A DNA stretch of 64,000 nucleotides from Mycolicibacterium iranicum (GTDB lineage Bacteria; Actinomycetota; Actinomycetes; Mycobacteriales; Mycobacteriaceae), in NCBI RefSeq assembly GCF_001650495.1, contig NZ_LWCS01000028.1, positions 21,750 to 85,749 on the forward strand, read 5' to 3'. The notes under the pieces were generated by a model. The model saw only the letters and a list, made by a program, of their open reading frames with translations, was not told where the DNA came from and made no database searches. How positions within the stretch are numbered: position 1 is the stretch's first letter; every line of letters starts with the position of its first letter. This document shows, piece after piece, positions 25,750 through 34,389 of this stretch. A program made the position numbers and the translations under genes.

Positions 25750-26931
25750 GTGCTGCGCATTGGATTGACCGGAGGAATCGGAGCAGGCAAGTCGACGGTG
25801 TCGGCCACGTTCAGCGAATTGGGCGCGATCGTGGTCGACGGCGACGTGATCGCCCGCGAAGTCGTCGAACCGGGTACCCCCGGGCTCAAGAAGTTGGTGG
25901 AGACCTTCGGCGAGCAGATCTTGCATCCCGATGGCGCGCTGAACCGGCCGGCGCTGGCGGCGATCGCGTTCAGCGACGACGAGAAGCGCCAGACACTGAA
26001 TGGAATCGTGCATCCCCTTGTCGCGCACCGTCGTTCGGAGCTCATCGATGAGGCGCACGAAGATGCCGTGATCGTCGAAGACATTCCGCTGCTGGTCGAA
26101 TCGCAGATGGCGTCGATGTTCCCGCTGGTGATCATCGTCAATGCGGACCCGGAACTCAGGGTCCGGCGGTTGATCGAATACCGGAACTTCACCGAAGAGG
26201 ACGCGCGGGCCCGCATCGCCGCGCAGGCCTCCGAAGAGCAGCGCCGGGCAGTGGCCGACGTGTGGTTGGACAATTCGGGAAGCGCCGGCGAGCTTGTCGA
26301 GAAGGCACGGGCGTTGTGGCACGGGCGAATTCAACCGTTCGCGCACAATGTGAAGACCGGGCAGCCCGCCCGCTCCGCACCCGACCTGGTGGCCGCCGAC
26401 CCCGACTGGGCGGCCGAGGCGCAGCGGATACTGGCGCGTCTGCGTACTGCCTGCGGCCACCGGGCCTCGCGGATCGATCACATCGGATCAACCGCGATCC
26501 CCGGTCTGGATGCCAAAGACGTCATCGACGTTCAGGTGACCGTGGCCTCCCTCGACGTCGTCGACGAACTCGCCGAGCCTTTGTTGGCCGCGGGATATGT
26601 CCGAACCCCGATCACCCAGGACACCGCCCACACCGACGATCCCGAGCTCTGGCAGAAGCGGCTGTTCTGCTCGGCAGATCCTGGGAGGCCGACCAATGTG
26701 CATGTGCGGGTGGACGGTTGGCCGGGGCAGCAATTCGCGCTGCTGTTTGTGGACTGGGTGAAAGCCAACGCGTCGGTACGGGACGAGTATCTGAGCTTCA
26801 AACGGCGGGTCGCCGTACAGGGGCACGCGACGACGCAGGACTACGCGGAGGCCAAGGAGCCGTGGTTCCTGGACGCCTACCGCAGGGCGCGAGTGTGGGC
26901 GGACACGACGGGCTGGACACCCACCGATTAG
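25750..26931 (+). CDS. coaE: Dephospho-CoA kinase with C-terminal GrpB-like domain
   Basis: 393 aa. The first about 200 residues are CoaE, the last step of coenzyme A synthesis: Walker A GGIGAGKST at residues 8-16, DGDVIAREVVEPGTPG and the lid region (RRLIEYRNFTEEDARARI). A second domain (about 215-393; RASRIDHIGSTAIPGLDAKDVIDVQV) is GrpB/UPF0157, of the nucleotidyltransferase fold. This fusion is the normal form in mycobacteria. The GrpB part's role is unknown. The 3' end overlaps the next gene's stop by 4 bp on the opposite strand. Confidence 0.95.
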   Translation: MLRIGLTGGIGAGKSTVSATFSELGAIVVDGDVIAREVVEPGTPGLKKLVETFGEQILHPDGALNRPALAAIAFSDDEKRQTLNGIVHPLVAHRRSELIDEAHEDAVIVEDIPLLVESQMASMFPLVIIVNADPELRVRRLIEYRNFTEEDARARIAAQASEEQRRAVADVWLDNSGSAGELVEKARALWHGRIQPFAHNVKTGQPARSAPDLVAADPDWAAEAQRILARLRTACGHRASRIDHIGSTAIPGLDAKDVIDVQVTVASLDVVDELAEPLLAAGYVRTPITQDTAHTDDPELWQKRLFCSADPGRPTNVHVRVDGWPGQQFALLFVDWVKANASVRDEYLSFKRRVAVQGHATTQDYAEAKEPWFLDAYRRARVWADTTGWTPTD

Positions 26932-27482
26932 GCCGGGGGCGCTACGGGCAGCGGCTCGGCCGGTTGGTCGGCGGGCGATGCGTCCGGTGCGGGTGCGAGC
27001 GGAGCTGCGTTCGGCTGACCTCCGACGGGCGCCTCGCACGTCAGTGCTCCGTAATCGGGGTCGTCGCGTTGCGGAAGGACTCGCGGTGCGATGAAGTCGT
27101 CGGCCTGGGCGACGAGCGCGTCGTCGACCAGGATCTCGCAGTGAAGATTCGCCGAGTACGGCCACTCGATCGACACCCGCATGTTGGCGGTCCCCGATTC
27201 GGGCAGGACAGTCATCACCTCGAACACGCGGCCGGGCACCATCGTCGGGTTGGCGAACAGGATCTGGTCGCCTTCGGCCTTGTAGGTGATCGTCGCGCCC
27301 CGGGAGACTCCGTCCACGCGGGCGCGGTAGGTGACGTTGTGAAGCAACTCGGGAGCTTGTGCCTCGACCTCGGGCTGGGGGTCAGGCTGAGCCGTCGCCG
27401 CGGCGGGGAAGACCAGCAGACCCGCCAGGGACACCGCGGCAGCGCCGACCACCGCGGCGGTACGTGTCCGTCTCGCATTCAC
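26928..27482 (-). CDS. Secreted Pro/Ala-tailed protein, unknown function
   Basis: 184 aa. A Sec signal peptide covers about residues 1-32 (MNARRTRTAAVVGAAAVSLAGLLVF then a PAAATAQ cleavage area). The core is a beta-sandwich-like domain (NVTYRARVDGVSRGATITYK ... VSIEWPYSANLHCEILVDDALVAQ) of about 100 residues. The pattern of a signal plus small beta domain is reminiscent of MmpS-like secreted proteins, but I cannot assign it. The last 35 residues are Pro/Ala-rich and low complexity. It lies convergent with coaE and 9 bp downstream of the DUF402 gene. Confidence 0.75.
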   Translation of the reverse strand: MNARRTRTAAVVGAAAVSLAGLLVFPAAATAQPDPQPEVEAQAPELLHNVTYRARVDGVSRGATITYKAEGDQILFANPTMVPGRVFEVMTVLPESGTANMRVSIEWPYSANLHCEILVDDALVAQADDFIAPRVLPQRDDPDYGALTCEAPVGGQPNAAPLAPAPDASPADQPAEPLPVAPPA

Positions 27483-27491
27483 ATCCAGAGT

Positions 27492-27998
27492 CTATGCGTC
27501 GCGCCACGTCAAGATCATGCCGTTGGCTGCAAGCCAGCGGTTGAGGTCGTAGTCGTGCCTGGCCAGAGCGTCGACGGTGTCCACCGCAGTGTGGATCGCC
27601 CGCTCGCCCTCAGCAGGGGTGAGCACGCCGGAATTGACTGCGGCGAGAAGTTCGTCGACGTCGGTGACATGCACGTCCCTGCCGGTCCGGGTCACCAGGT
27701 CAAGGTAGTGGTCCACGCCGTGCCAGCGGTCGCCGTCACGGCTGTACTCGCCGACGTCCAGGTAGAAGTCCTGCTCGCGCTCGTACCCGGGGTTGAAGTG
27801 GAACACCGTGGCGCGTAGGCACAGCGACGGCAGCAGCCACGACTCGATGTAGTGGAACTGGGCGCGGCCGGGGGTCGGACGGGCCATGTAGAGCCCCCAC
27901 GGCTGGACCGTGTACACGTCGACCGCGCGGACGATTCCTTTCGGATCGGTGTTCGTTGCGGCCGCGACGTCGAAGATCTCGTGCTTGGGAGGATGAAT
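27492..27998 (-). CDS. DUF402 family protein (probable non-ATG start)
   Basis: The DUF402 core is clear (GLYMARPTPGRAQFHYIESWLLP ... DFYLDVGEY ... VDHYLDLV). Relatives include phosphodiesterase- or ribonuclease-like enzymes; the acidic pattern (DVDELL) fits metal binding. The first standard start is GTG 27917 (141 aa), but the frame upstream still reads like protein (HPPKHEIFDVAAATNTDPKG), which I recall as the normal N-terminus of the family. ATT 27998 begins it and TATCCT lies just upstream, so I give the longer 168-aa version. It is divergent from uvrB, at the position of Rv1632c in M. tuberculosis order. Confidence 0.75.
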   Translation of the reverse strand: MHPPKHEIFDVAAATNTDPKGIVRAVDVYTVQPWGLYMARPTPGRAQFHYIESWLLPSLCLRATVFHFNPGYEREQDFYLDVGEYSRDGDRWHGVDHYLDLVTRTGRDVHVTDVDELLAAVNSGVLTPAEGERAIHTAVDTVDALARHDYDLNRWLAANGMILTWRDA

Positions 27999-28056
27999 GC
28001 GCCCAGGATAGAGCTCCGCGGCCCGTCCAGGAACAGAACATGTCGGCGCAGGGTTC

Positions 28057-28062
28057 TAACCT
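28057..28062 (+). promoter_or_regulatory. -10 element of uvrB (leaderless)
   Basis: TAACCT, 7 nt, then ATG 28070. I found no LexA-type GAAC-N4-GTTC palindrome in the region upstream. Confidence 0.5.
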
Positions 28063-28069
28063 GGTGAAC

Positions 28070-30229
28070 ATGGCTTTCGCGACTGAATACCCCGTGCTTG
28101 CGCACTCGGAGCACCGTCCGGTGGACGAGTTGGTGCGCAGCGGTGCGCGCTTCGAGGTGGTCAGTGAATACGAACCCGCCGGCGACCAGCCCGCCGCGAT
28201 CGACGAGCTGGAACGCCGGATCCGTGCAGGCGAGAAGGACGTCGTGCTGCTCGGCGCGACGGGAACCGGAAAATCTGCGACCACGGCGTGGCTGATCGAA
28301 CGGCTGCAGCGGCCGACGCTGGTGATGGCTCCGAACAAGACGCTGGCCGCCCAGCTCGCGAACGAGTTGCGCGAGATGCTCCCGAACAACGCGGTGGAGT
28401 ACTTCGTCTCGTACTACGACTACTACCAACCCGAGGCGTACATCGCGCAGACCGACACCTACATCGAGAAGGACAGCTCCATCAACGACGATGTCGAGCG
28501 GCTGCGGCACTCGGCGACGTCGAACCTGCTGTCCCGTCGCGATGTGGTCGTCGTGGCCTCGGTGTCCTGCATCTATGGCCTGGGCACGCCGCAGTCGTAC
28601 ATGGACCGCTCCGTCGAACTCAAGGTCGGCGACGAGGTGCCCCGGGACGGGCTGCTGCGGCTGCTCGTCGATGTGCAGTACACCCGCAACGACATGGCGT
28701 TCACCCGGGGGACGTTCCGCGTTCGGGGCGACACGGTCGAGATCATCCCGGCCTACGAGGAGCTCGCAGTCCGCATCGAGTACTTCGGCGACGAGATCGA
28801 GGCGCTGTACTACCTGCATCCATTGACCGGCGATGTCATCCGCAAGGTCGAGTCGCTGCGAATCTTCCCCGCGACGCACTACGTGGCAGGGCCCGAGCGA
28901 ATGGCGCAGGCCATCTCGACCATCGAGGCCGAACTCGAAGAGCGCCTCGCCGAGCTGGAGGGGCAGGGAAAGCTGCTGGAGGCGCAGCGGCTGCGGATGC
29001 GGACCAACTACGACATCGAGATGATGCGCCAGGTCGGCTTCTGCTCGGGCATCGAGAACTACTCGCGACACATCGACGGTCGCGGTCCAGGTACGGCGCC
29101 GGCCACCCTGATCGACTATTTCCCGGAAGACTTCCTGCTCGTCATCGACGAATCACACGTGACGGTCCCGCAGATCGGCGGCATGTACGAGGGTGACATG
29201 TCGCGCAAGCGCAACCTCGTCGACTTCGGCTTCCGGCTGCCGTCCGCGGTGGACAACCGGCCACTGACGTGGGAGGAATTCGCCGACCGCATCGGGCAGA
29301 CGGTCTACCTGTCGGCGACGCCGGGCGCGTACGAAATGGCGCAGAGCGGAGGGGAGTTCGTCGAGCAGGTGATCCGGCCGACCGGTCTGGTCGACCCGCA
29401 GGTGATCGTCAAGCCGACAAAGGGGCAGATCGACGACCTGATCGGCGAGATCCGCAAGCGCACCGAACGCGACGAGCGTGTGCTCGTCACGACGTTGACC
29501 AAGAAGATGGCCGAGGACCTCACCGACTACCTGTTGGAGATGGGCATCCGGGTGCGGTACCTGCATTCCGAGGTCGACACACTGCGCCGCGTCGAGCTGC
29601 TGCGTCAGCTTCGGCTGGGGGAGTACGACGTGCTCATCGGCATCAACCTACTGCGTGAGGGTCTCGACCTGCCCGAGGTGTCGTTGGTGGCGATCCTCGA
29701 TGCCGACAAGGAAGGGTTCCTGCGTTCGCCACGGAGCCTGATCCAGACGATCGGGCGTGCAGCGCGCAACGTCTCCGGCGAGGTGCACATGTACGCCGAC
29801 ACGATGACGGATTCGATGAAGCAGGCCATTGACGAGACGGAACGGCGTCGAGCCAAGCAGATCGCCTACAACGAAGAGCACGGCATCGATCCGAAACCGT
29901 TGCGCAAGAAGATCGCAGACATTCTCGATCAGGTCTATCGGGAGGCCGACGACACCGAGTCGGTGGAGGTGGGCGGTTCGGGGCGCAACGCCTCGCGCGG
30001 CAGGCGGGCGCAGGGTGAGCCGGGCCGGGCGGTCAGCGCCGGGGTGTTCGAGGGCCGGGACACGTCGAACATGCCCCGCGCCGAACTTGCCGATCTGATC
30101 AAGGATCTGACTGCGCAGATGATGGCCGCGGCGCGCGATCTGCAGTTCGAGTTGGCGGCTCGGATCCGTGACGAGATCCAGGATCTGAAGAAGGAACTGC
30201 GTGGCATGGACGCCGCCGGCATCAAATGA
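28070..30229 (+). CDS. uvrB: Excinuclease ABC subunit B
   Basis: 719 aa. Walker A GATGTGKS, the damage-probing beta-hairpin region (YYDYYQPEAYIAQTDTYIEKD), helicase motifs (VIDESHVTV, YLSATPG, HSEVDTLRR, IGRAARN) and a C-terminal UVR domain (LIKDLTAQMMAAARDLQFE) for UvrA/UvrC contact. It verifies damage handed over by UvrA and positions UvrC. The start MAFATEYPVLAHSEHRPV matches the family in mycobacteria; upstream in-frame starts at 27956 and 28040 are not needed. Confidence 0.97.
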   Translation: MAFATEYPVLAHSEHRPVDELVRSGARFEVVSEYEPAGDQPAAIDELERRIRAGEKDVVLLGATGTGKSATTAWLIERLQRPTLVMAPNKTLAAQLANELREMLPNNAVEYFVSYYDYYQPEAYIAQTDTYIEKDSSINDDVERLRHSATSNLLSRRDVVVVASVSCIYGLGTPQSYMDRSVELKVGDEVPRDGLLRLLVDVQYTRNDMAFTRGTFRVRGDTVEIIPAYEELAVRIEYFGDEIEALYYLHPLTGDVIRKVESLRIFPATHYVAGPERMAQAISTIEAELEERLAELEGQGKLLEAQRLRMRTNYDIEMMRQVGFCSGIENYSRHIDGRGPGTAPATLIDYFPEDFLLVIDESHVTVPQIGGMYEGDMSRKRNLVDFGFRLPSAVDNRPLTWEEFADRIGQTVYLSATPGAYEMAQSGGEFVEQVIRPTGLVDPQVIVKPTKGQIDDLIGEIRKRTERDERVLVTTLTKKMAEDLTDYLLEMGIRVRYLHSEVDTLRRVELLRQLRLGEYDVLIGINLLREGLDLPEVSLVAILDADKEGFLRSPRSLIQTIGRAARNVSGEVHMYADTMTDSMKQAIDETERRRAKQIAYNEEHGIDPKPLRKKIADILDQVYREADDTESVEVGGSGRNASRGRRAQGEPGRAVSAGVFEGRDTSNMPRAELADLIKDLTAQMMAAARDLQFELAARIRDEIQDLKKELRGMDAAGIK

Positions 30230-30235
30230 CTTGAT

Positions 30236-30261
30236 CTCAACCGCCGTTGAGGTTCTACGGT
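30236..30261 (+). promoter_or_regulatory. Dyad and -10 box upstream of the MFS exporter gene
   Basis: CTCAAC-N4-GTTGAG (30236-30251) is a perfect 6-bp dyad. TACGGT (30256-30261) follows, with 7 nt to GTG 30269, so the message is probably leaderless and the dyad would overlap the spacer between -35 and -10. It could be an operator or a weak uvrB terminator. Confidence 0.4.
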
Positions 30262-30268
30262 CTTTGTC

Positions 30269-31687
30269 GTGACGGACACCGAGACTGACAGTTCCACCGC
30301 TATTGGCACATGGCGGGCGCTGCTCGGCCCGAAGAACCTCGGTGCCTCGCTGGTTTTGGCCGGCGGCGTCGCGCTGTACGCGACCAACGAGTTCCTCACC
30401 ATCAGCCTGATGCCCAGTGCCGTCGCCGACATCGGCGGCCACCGGTTCTACGCGTGGGTGACCACGGTGTACCTCGTCGGGTCGGTGATGGCAGCCACGA
30501 CAGTGCACTCGATGTTGATGCGGTTGGGGCCGAGGTGGTCATACCTGTTGGGGCTCAGCGTGTTCGGGCTCGGCAGCGTGGGGTGTGCGATCGCTCCGAG
30601 TATGGAGATCCTGCTGGTCGGTCGCACCGTTCAGGGTCTTGCAGGTGGGCTGCTGGCCGGTCTCGGGTATGCGGTCATCAACACCGCGCTGCCGAGCGTG
30701 TTGTGGACGAAGGCGTCGGCGCTGGTGTCGGCGATGTGGGGCGTCGGGACCCTGCTCGGCCCTGCCGCGGGTGGTTTGTTCGCCCAATATGGTTCGTGGC
30801 GTTGGGCTTTCGGGGTGCTCGTGGTGGTGACCACGGTGATGTCGCTGTTGGTGCCCGTCGCTCTGCCTGCGCGAAACAAGGCAGAAGTGCACCGTAGCCG
30901 GATCCGGATTCCGGTGTTGTCTCTGCTGCTGCTCGGGATGGCCGCCCTGTCGGTCAGCGTGGCGGGCATTCCACACAGTGTGTGGGCCACGGTCGGGCTG
31001 GTGGCGCTCGCCGTCGCACTCGTGATGCTCTTCTTGTGCCTCGACAGGCGTGCTGGCGCAGCCGTACTGCCGCCGAGCACATTCCGGCCAGGCCCGCTGA
31101 AGTGGATCTATCTCACGTTGGGCGCATTGATGGCCGCGACGATGGTCGACATGTTCGTGCCGTTGTTCGGCCAGCGCCTTGCGCATCTGACTCCGGTGGC
31201 GGCGGGTTTCCTGGGGGCCGGTCTGGCGATCGGGTGGACGGTGGGGGAGATCAGCAGCGCCTCGCTGCGACGCGACCGTGTGATCGTGCGGACGGTGGCG
31301 ATAGCACCGTTGGTGATGGCGACCGGCCTGATCATCGGAGCACTGTCGCTGCGTGACGACGCTTCGCCGGCATGGGTGGCGCTGTGGGCAGTCGGTCTGA
31401 TGGTCAGCGGCGCCGGTGTCGGTATCGCGTGGCCGCATCTGTCGGCGTGGGCGATGAGCAAGGTGGACGACCCCGCCGAAGGCCCCGCCGCGGCGGCCGC
31501 GATCAACACGGTGCAGGTCATCTGCGGGGCATTCGGAGCGGCCCTGGCGGGCGTCGTCGTCAATGTGACCGACACGGGTGACGCCACCGCAGCCCGCTGG
31601 CTGTTCGTCTGCTTCGCCGTTCTGGCGGCCCTCGCCGCTGTCGCGTCGACTCGCAGCGGACGTCCGGCTGTCGCACGATCACGGTGA
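30269..31687 (+). CDS. MFS drug-exporter-like permease (Rv1634-like)
   Basis: 472 aa with about fourteen hydrophobic segments, the size and pattern of the DHA2-like exporters. An early motif C-like region (GYAVINTALPSVLWTKASALVSAMWGVGTLLGPAAGG, here quoted as GVGTLLGPAAGG) is the antiporter signature. It sits directly after uvrB as in M. tuberculosis Rv1633-Rv1634. The substrate is unknown; drug or lipid export is an inference from family. Confidence 0.88.
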   Translation: MTDTETDSSTAIGTWRALLGPKNLGASLVLAGGVALYATNEFLTISLMPSAVADIGGHRFYAWVTTVYLVGSVMAATTVHSMLMRLGPRWSYLLGLSVFGLGSVGCAIAPSMEILLVGRTVQGLAGGLLAGLGYAVINTALPSVLWTKASALVSAMWGVGTLLGPAAGGLFAQYGSWRWAFGVLVVVTTVMSLLVPVALPARNKAEVHRSRIRIPVLSLLLLGMAALSVSVAGIPHSVWATVGLVALAVALVMLFLCLDRRAGAAVLPPSTFRPGPLKWIYLTLGALMAATMVDMFVPLFGQRLAHLTPVAAGFLGAGLAIGWTVGEISSASLRRDRVIVRTVAIAPLVMATGLIIGALSLRDDASPAWVALWAVGLMVSGAGVGIAWPHLSAWAMSKVDDPAEGPAAAAAINTVQVICGAFGAALAGVVVNVTDTGDATAARWLFVCFAVLAALAAVASTRSGRPAVARSR

Positions 31688-31735
31688 TCCGAACCATGGG
31701 CATCCGGCGGTAGGGATGGCAGCCTGTATTGCAGT

Positions 31736-31806
31736 GCGGGTGTGGCTGAGTGGCTAGGCACCGGCCTGCAAAGCCGTCTACACGGGTTCGAATCCCGTCA
31801 CTCGCT
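31736..31806 (+). tRNA. tRNA-Cys(GCA)
   Basis: 71 nt, CCA not encoded. Acceptor GCGGGTG/CACTCGC pairs with one G-T wobble; the anticodon loop CTGCAAA gives GCA; the T arm ACGGG-TTCGAAT-CCCGT is perfect; the discriminator is T, as required for Cys identity. It follows the MFS gene as in M. tuberculosis. Confidence 0.95.
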
Positions 31807-31839
31807 CGCTGTGATGTCGCAAGACCTCCGAATAGCTCT

Positions 31840-31857
31840 GAACCCCGTCAGGGGTTC
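31840..31857 (+). terminator. Hairpin after tRNA-Cys
   Basis: GAACCCC-GTCA-GGGGTTC, a 7-bp stem with a tight 4-nt loop, followed by CGGGGCATTATT. Likely ends the tRNA transcript before the TetR operator. Confidence 0.65.
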
Positions 31858-31887
31858 GGGGCATTATTCGTGGGCGGCGTGTTTGGC

Positions 31888-31907
31888 TTTACCATCCGGA
31901 AGGTAAA
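31888..31907 (+). promoter_or_regulatory. TetR-type operator over the efflux operon promoter
   Basis: TTTACCATCCGGAAGGTAAA is a 20-bp palindrome with a single mismatched pair. It overlaps the TAAAGT -10 box (31904-31909), which stands 6 nt before GTG 31916. A bound repressor would block transcription, so the TetR protein encoded next is very likely autoregulatory. Confidence 0.75.
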
Positions 31908-31915
31908 GTATTCGC

Positions 31916-32473
31916 GTGCCCGCCACGATCCACCGCCGGCGCCCGTCCTCGGCGACGACGATTCTCGACACCGCTCGCACGATTCTCGATGACGGCGCCA
32001 CCGTGTCTCTGGACTCCGTCGCCCAAGCCGCGGGGCTCACGAAACCAGGCCTGATGTACCACTTCCCGACCAAGTCGGCACTCATGGACGCTCTCGTCGA
32101 CCATGTCGTCGATTCGCAGGAGCGCGAACTGTCGAACTACCTTGCCGTCCCGGTCGAGCTTGCAACGCCGCGGCAGCGACTTGGTGCCTATGTGCGCTGG
32201 GCGCTGCAGAGCCAGCATCGACGTTCCGATCTCGTCATGCTCAGCGACCCCCGACTGGCCGACCGCATGCTGGCGCGCTGGACCGAGCGATTTCATCGAT
32301 GGGTCGAGGTATCACCCGACGCGCCGGCGGCGGAACGGGCACGTCTTCACGCCGCCCGCCTGCTGGCCGATGGAGCGTGGCTGGCCGATTCTTCGAGAAC
32401 CTTTCCGTTACGCAAGGACGAACGGCCGCAAGTGCTTTCAGTGGCACTCCAGTTACTGGGGGACGAAGAATGA
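31916..32473 (+). CDS. TetR-family regulator of an SMR efflux pair
   Basis: 185 aa. The N-terminal helix-turn-helix is clear (TILDTARTILDDGATVSLDSVA, then AGLTKPGLMYHFPTKSALMDAL), followed by a short ligand-binding domain with the TetR_C-type signature WALQSQHRRSDLVMLSDPRLAD. The GTG start is leaderless. The stop overlaps the first SMR gene by an ATGA-type junction, and a palindromic operator covers the promoter. It probably senses the toxic cation or amine the pump removes. Confidence 0.9.
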   Translation: MPATIHRRRPSSATTILDTARTILDDGATVSLDSVAQAAGLTKPGLMYHFPTKSALMDALVDHVVDSQERELSNYLAVPVELATPRQRLGAYVRWALQSQHRRSDLVMLSDPRLADRMLARWTERFHRWVEVSPDAPAAERARLHAARLLADGAWLADSSRTFPLRKDERPQVLSVALQLLGDEE

Positions 32474-32799
32474 TGACGTGGCTCCTGCTGATGCTCGCCA
32501 TCGCCAGCGAAGTGGCGGCCACCCTATCGCTGAAGGGCTCGGCACGCGTGCCTGCGCTCTACGGCGTCGTGGTGCTCGGTTATCTCACCTCGTTCGTCCT
32601 TCTCGCCCTCGTACTGCGCCGGGGCATGGGACTTGGTGTGGCCTACGGGATCTGGGGAGCCACTGGCGTTGCGCTGACCGCGGTCCTGTCGGCGGTGATC
32701 TTCGGCGAGGCGTTGACTTCGCTGATGATCGTCGGGCTCCTCTGCATCATCGGCGGCGTCGTGCTCGTCGAGACCGGATCCCGCGCGGGTGAGGAATGA
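32470..32799 (+). CDS. Small multidrug resistance (SMR) efflux subunit 1
   Basis: 109 aa, four transmembrane helices. The essential membrane carboxylate Glu14 is in place (AIASEVAAT), as are the YGIWGATGVALTAVLS and VVLVETGSRAGEE family regions. SMR proteins swap protons for lipophilic cations or guanidinium-like compounds. It is translationally coupled to tetR upstream and to a second SMR gene downstream, the arrangement of two-component hetero-oligomeric SMR pumps. Confidence 0.92.
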   Translation: MMTWLLLMLAIASEVAATLSLKGSARVPALYGVVVLGYLTSFVLLALVLRRGMGLGVAYGIWGATGVALTAVLSAVIFGEALTSLMIVGLLCIIGGVVLVETGSRAGEE

Positions 32800-33119
32800 C
32801 CCAGTACCTGCTTCTGGCAGCGGCAATCGGCTGCGAAGTGACGGGAACGCTGGCGCTGCGTGTGGCCGCGCGGGGCCGAGTGCCCTTTTATGCCGTCGTG
32901 GTCGTCGGCTACGTGCTCGCGTTCACGCTGCTGTGGGCCTCGCTCAGGCAAGGGATGCCGCTGGGAATCGCATATGGAATCTGGGCGGCGGCCGGAGTGG
33001 CTCTCACGGCGATCCTCTCTCGGTTGCTGTTCGACGAGCCGCTCACGCCGACGATGCTCAGCGGAATCGGCCTCATCGTCATCGGAGTGCTTCTCGTCGA
33101 AGTCGGTGCAGGCCACTGA
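32796..33119 (+). CDS. Small multidrug resistance (SMR) efflux subunit 2
   Basis: 107 aa, four transmembrane helices, Glu14 conserved (AIGCEVTGTLALR). It overlaps subunit 1 by 4 bp. The two chains share the family regions (IAYGIWAAAGVALTAILSRLLF) but differ in charge on the loops, which in paired SMRs sets opposite membrane orientations. Probably forms a heterodimer with the product of the preceding gene. Confidence 0.92.
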   Translation: MTQYLLLAAAIGCEVTGTLALRVAARGRVPFYAVVVVGYVLAFTLLWASLRQGMPLGIAYGIWAAAGVALTAILSRLLFDEPLTPTMLSGIGLIVIGVLLVEVGAGH

Positions 33120-33248
33120 CCGGGCACGGCAGATTATCCATCCGCTCGGTCTGGCACACCTTGTCATTCGACACAGATTGGCATCTGTTGAATCACCATT
33201 GCATCGCGGCGCGGTTCAACTTTGCTGAAACTGTGTCAGCGTTGTCGA

Positions 33249-33926
33249 GTGTTCGCACGCCAGGTGGCTCGATTCCTAGCGATTGCGGTGGTGATGGCCT
33301 CAGCGCTGACGTACTCCACCGTGACCGCTTCCGTTGCTGTCGCTGCAGAATGCCCAGACGTCGAGGTCGTCTTCGCGCGCGGAACCTCCGACCCGCCAGG
33401 CATCGGTTTCACCGGCAGACAGTTTGTCACCGCGCTCAAGAAGAAGCTGCCCAGTAAGACGGTCAACGTCTATGCCGTGAACTATCCGGCCAGCTGGAAC
33501 TTCTCGAAGTCCACGAGCGAGGGCGCCCTCGACGCCAACAAACAGGTGCAGTACATCGCGGGCATGTGCCCGAGAACCAAGATCGTCCTCGGCGGAATGT
33601 CCCAGGGCGCAGGCGTGATCGATCTCATCACCATCGGTAAGCGAACGATCTGGTTCTTCACACCGGCACCGTTGCCCGACACGATGGTCAACCATGTTGC
33701 GGCGATCGCCGTGTTCGGCAACCCATCCCGAGATATCTCGACGCTTGGACCCCTGACCAAAATCAGCCCGTTGTACGGCAGCAAAGCCATCGACCTGTGC
33801 GCTGACGGTGACCCGTATTGCTCGAAGGGCAACAACTTCTTCGCCCATTTCGCCTATCCGTGGAATGGGATGGTCACCGAAGCTGCCACTTTCGCCGCAG
33901 GCAAGGTACTTGGGACTCTGAGCTGA
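33249..33926 (+). CDS. Secreted cutinase-family esterase
   Basis: About 225 aa from GTG 33249. The n-region carries three Arg, then a hydrophobic stretch and a cleavage site near SVAVAAECP. The fold is cutinase: VVFARGTSDPPG forms the oxyanion region, the nucleophile is Ser in GGMSQGAG, Asp lies in CADGDPYC and His in FFAHFAYPW; the Cys residues can form the two family disulfides. Mycobacterial relatives cleave lipid esters or phospholipids. The start is uncertain: a TTG at 33222 and a GTG at 33264 are in frame and none has a ribosome-binding site. Confidence 0.9.
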   Translation: MFARQVARFLAIAVVMASALTYSTVTASVAVAAECPDVEVVFARGTSDPPGIGFTGRQFVTALKKKLPSKTVNVYAVNYPASWNFSKSTSEGALDANKQVQYIAGMCPRTKIVLGGMSQGAGVIDLITIGKRTIWFFTPAPLPDTMVNHVAAIAVFGNPSRDISTLGPLTKISPLYGSKAIDLCADGDPYCSKGNNFFAHFAYPWNGMVTEAATFAAGKVLGTLS

Positions 33927-34389
33927 AACTGCCCCCCCGTCGCTGTCGAATGACGTTGCACCCGTCGGGATTTCCTCCCGTCGAGCACCTCCGCAGCCGA
34001 GCCCCGAAGTGCTGATCCTCGACCCGGCACGGAGTCGGTGGCCCCGGCCGGGGATCCGCGAGTCGTTCTCGGTGCCGCTGCTACTTGTGCGGGCCTCCGA
34101 AGTGGCCGTGGCCGGCGTTCCCGCACATCCGGAGATTTTGACGAGGCCGACGGGCAGGGATGGAGCAGCCGCGAGCAACCGTGATTTCGGGCGTCCAGTC
34201 CCGTTGGCGCAGCGCGTGTTTGCGCGCCATGTATCCGTCGTCACGTCGGAGGTCAACCGTGATCCTGCCTGCGTCTGAAGTCCAGGATCCTGGGGAGATG
34301 CGACGCGTGTGTGGTGAATCGCACCCATATTCGTCGCTGAGCGGGTTACTGTCTCGGTTGGCGTTGCAACCGACACTGGGAGGATATTG
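33927..34389. other. 463-bp intergenic stretch without a convincing gene
   Basis: Between the cutinase and universal stress protein genes. Short open frames occur on both strands, but none has a ribosome-binding site, a -10 at leaderless spacing or steady G/C third positions. It may hold the stress gene's promoter and remnants of a decayed gene. Confidence 0.5.

Noticed and set aside
33927..34389. Possible small gene with a His/Gly-rich end on the minus strand between cutinase and the stress gene
   Set aside because: No start signal and poor codon pattern; described as empty.
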